Shown in pieces: positions 63,258 to 64,000 of a stretch of 64,000 bases of DNA (its first letter is position 1; the number at the start of each line of letters is the position of its first letter). A program made the translations under genes and the position numbers. Source of the stretch: Carya illinoinensis (lineage: Eukaryota > Streptophyta > Magnoliopsida > Fagales > Juglandaceae). The notes beneath the pieces are model-generated. The model was not told where the DNA came from. It did not search any database and saw only the letters and a program-made list of their open reading frames with translations. Where the stretch lies: positions 40,357,501 to 40,421,500 of the forward strand of contig NC_056755.1 in the NCBI RefSeq assembly GCF_018687715.1, written 5' to 3'.

Positions 63258-64000
63258 ATTACCACCTATTAATAATGTGTTTGCTCTAAATCCACAAGAG
63301 GAATGAAAAACAAAACAACAATGTGAAATCATCAATTTTGTTACTCTACCAAATTACCTTGATTCAGCAAGCAACAATATTGTTCATGAGTCTACATTGT
63401 TAAGTACAATGTCTACCAATTGATCTTTTGCCCAACCTATGATCGAACAAGAAAAATTCTTCTATTAGAAATGATAGACCATGGCTGGCTTGTTTTGTAG
63501 TCGTTATGGCCAAATTACTAGTCATAATGTGGAAAAATGACATTAATTACATGCATGGCCAATATTCACCTAACTACCAGTTTAATGAAAATAAAAGGTG
63601 TGTCAGTTTCTGCTCATCAGGTCTCAGGATCTTCTTCAACAACTTGATCGAGAGGTAGTACTAGTATAGCTACTTGGTGAGACTCCACACACACACACAC
63701 ACACACATATAACTAGTACTACTCAAAATTAAGCAGTGTCAATGGCTAATTCATGATTGGTTATCATCCTAATTAATTGATTTCTTCTCAAATAGATAGC
63801 AATATGCTTCTCAATCGTAATCAATCTTTCTCAAAACTTTCAAGTAATTCAACTTGTCCTGATCATGTTTTCTCTTCCGATCCACCATTAATATTGACGA
63901 GCTTCGATTTTCATGTTTTCTTGAAAGGACAATAAAACATATAGAAATCAATTATCACTTGGTTTGTGAAAAAACTCAATCATGTATTATATGGTGTTAT
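63258..64000. other. Gag remnant and intergenic DNA to the window edge
   Basis: The first 50 bases continue the interrupted gag frame (LPPINNVFALNPQEE then a stop). The rest is AT-rich with an (AC)n tract at 63688-63708 and no recognised gene. Confidence 0.45.

Overview
The window is plant nuclear DNA. It is AT-rich with large intergenic spaces, GT-AG introns, TATA boxes, dinucleotide microsatellites and several classes of plant transposon. The four conserved genes are eudicot-type. The repeat flavour (CCCGTATTT-type Gypsy LTRs, gagatgagat-like MITEs) would suit a woody rosid such as Fagales, but that is only an inference.

Genes, left to right: an EIN3-binding F-box gene (EBF1/2 type, 8298-10792, +, two exons, 633 aa); a small secreted cysteine-rich peptide of the EPF/EPFL family (14070-14570, +, two exons, 106 aa); the salt-tolerance kinase CIPK24/SOS2 (16012-23835, -, 14 coding exons, 441 aa), convergent with the EPFL gene; and, after a 28-kb transposon-rich block, the YABBY transcription factor YAB5 (51763-55007, -, seven exons, 186 aa). 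I rebuilt all four by hand from splice sites; every exon joins in frame and the lengths fit the families. They act in separate pathways (ethylene feedback, peptide signalling, sodium homeostasis, leaf polarity), so this is ordinary plant gene order rather than a functional cluster.

Mobile DNA: two solo LTRs of one Gypsy-like family lie in opposite orientation at 3191-6666 and 43935-47242, each with a perfect 5-bp target duplication, and bracket the first three genes. Between 26 and 30 kb are a non-autonomous hAT element (26255-26917), a Copia-type LTR remnant, and a second hAT family (28404-29473) that carries a piece of an ANP32-type gene. A dead PIF/Harbinger element (transposase plus second ORF) lies at about 31.6-33.9 kb. 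At 36148-43811 there is a nested stack: a Gypsy solo LTR holds a hAT copy and a SIRE-like Copia solo LTR, and the Copia LTR is itself split by a 3.5-kb CACTA element. Target duplications support each layer. A Mutator-like long-TIR element lies at 49764-50255, and a decayed full-length Copia element at 59064-63257 is inserted next to gag remnants of another element.

I see no wholly new biological system. The points most worth following are the nested stack, the palindromic minisatellite inside the inverted LTR family, the gene-capturing hAT element, the dense subterminal array of the CACTA element, and the ethylene-feedback signals around the EBF gene (two EIN3-type sites just upstream of the TATA box, U-rich tracts in the 3' UTR, and a possible overlapping uORF).
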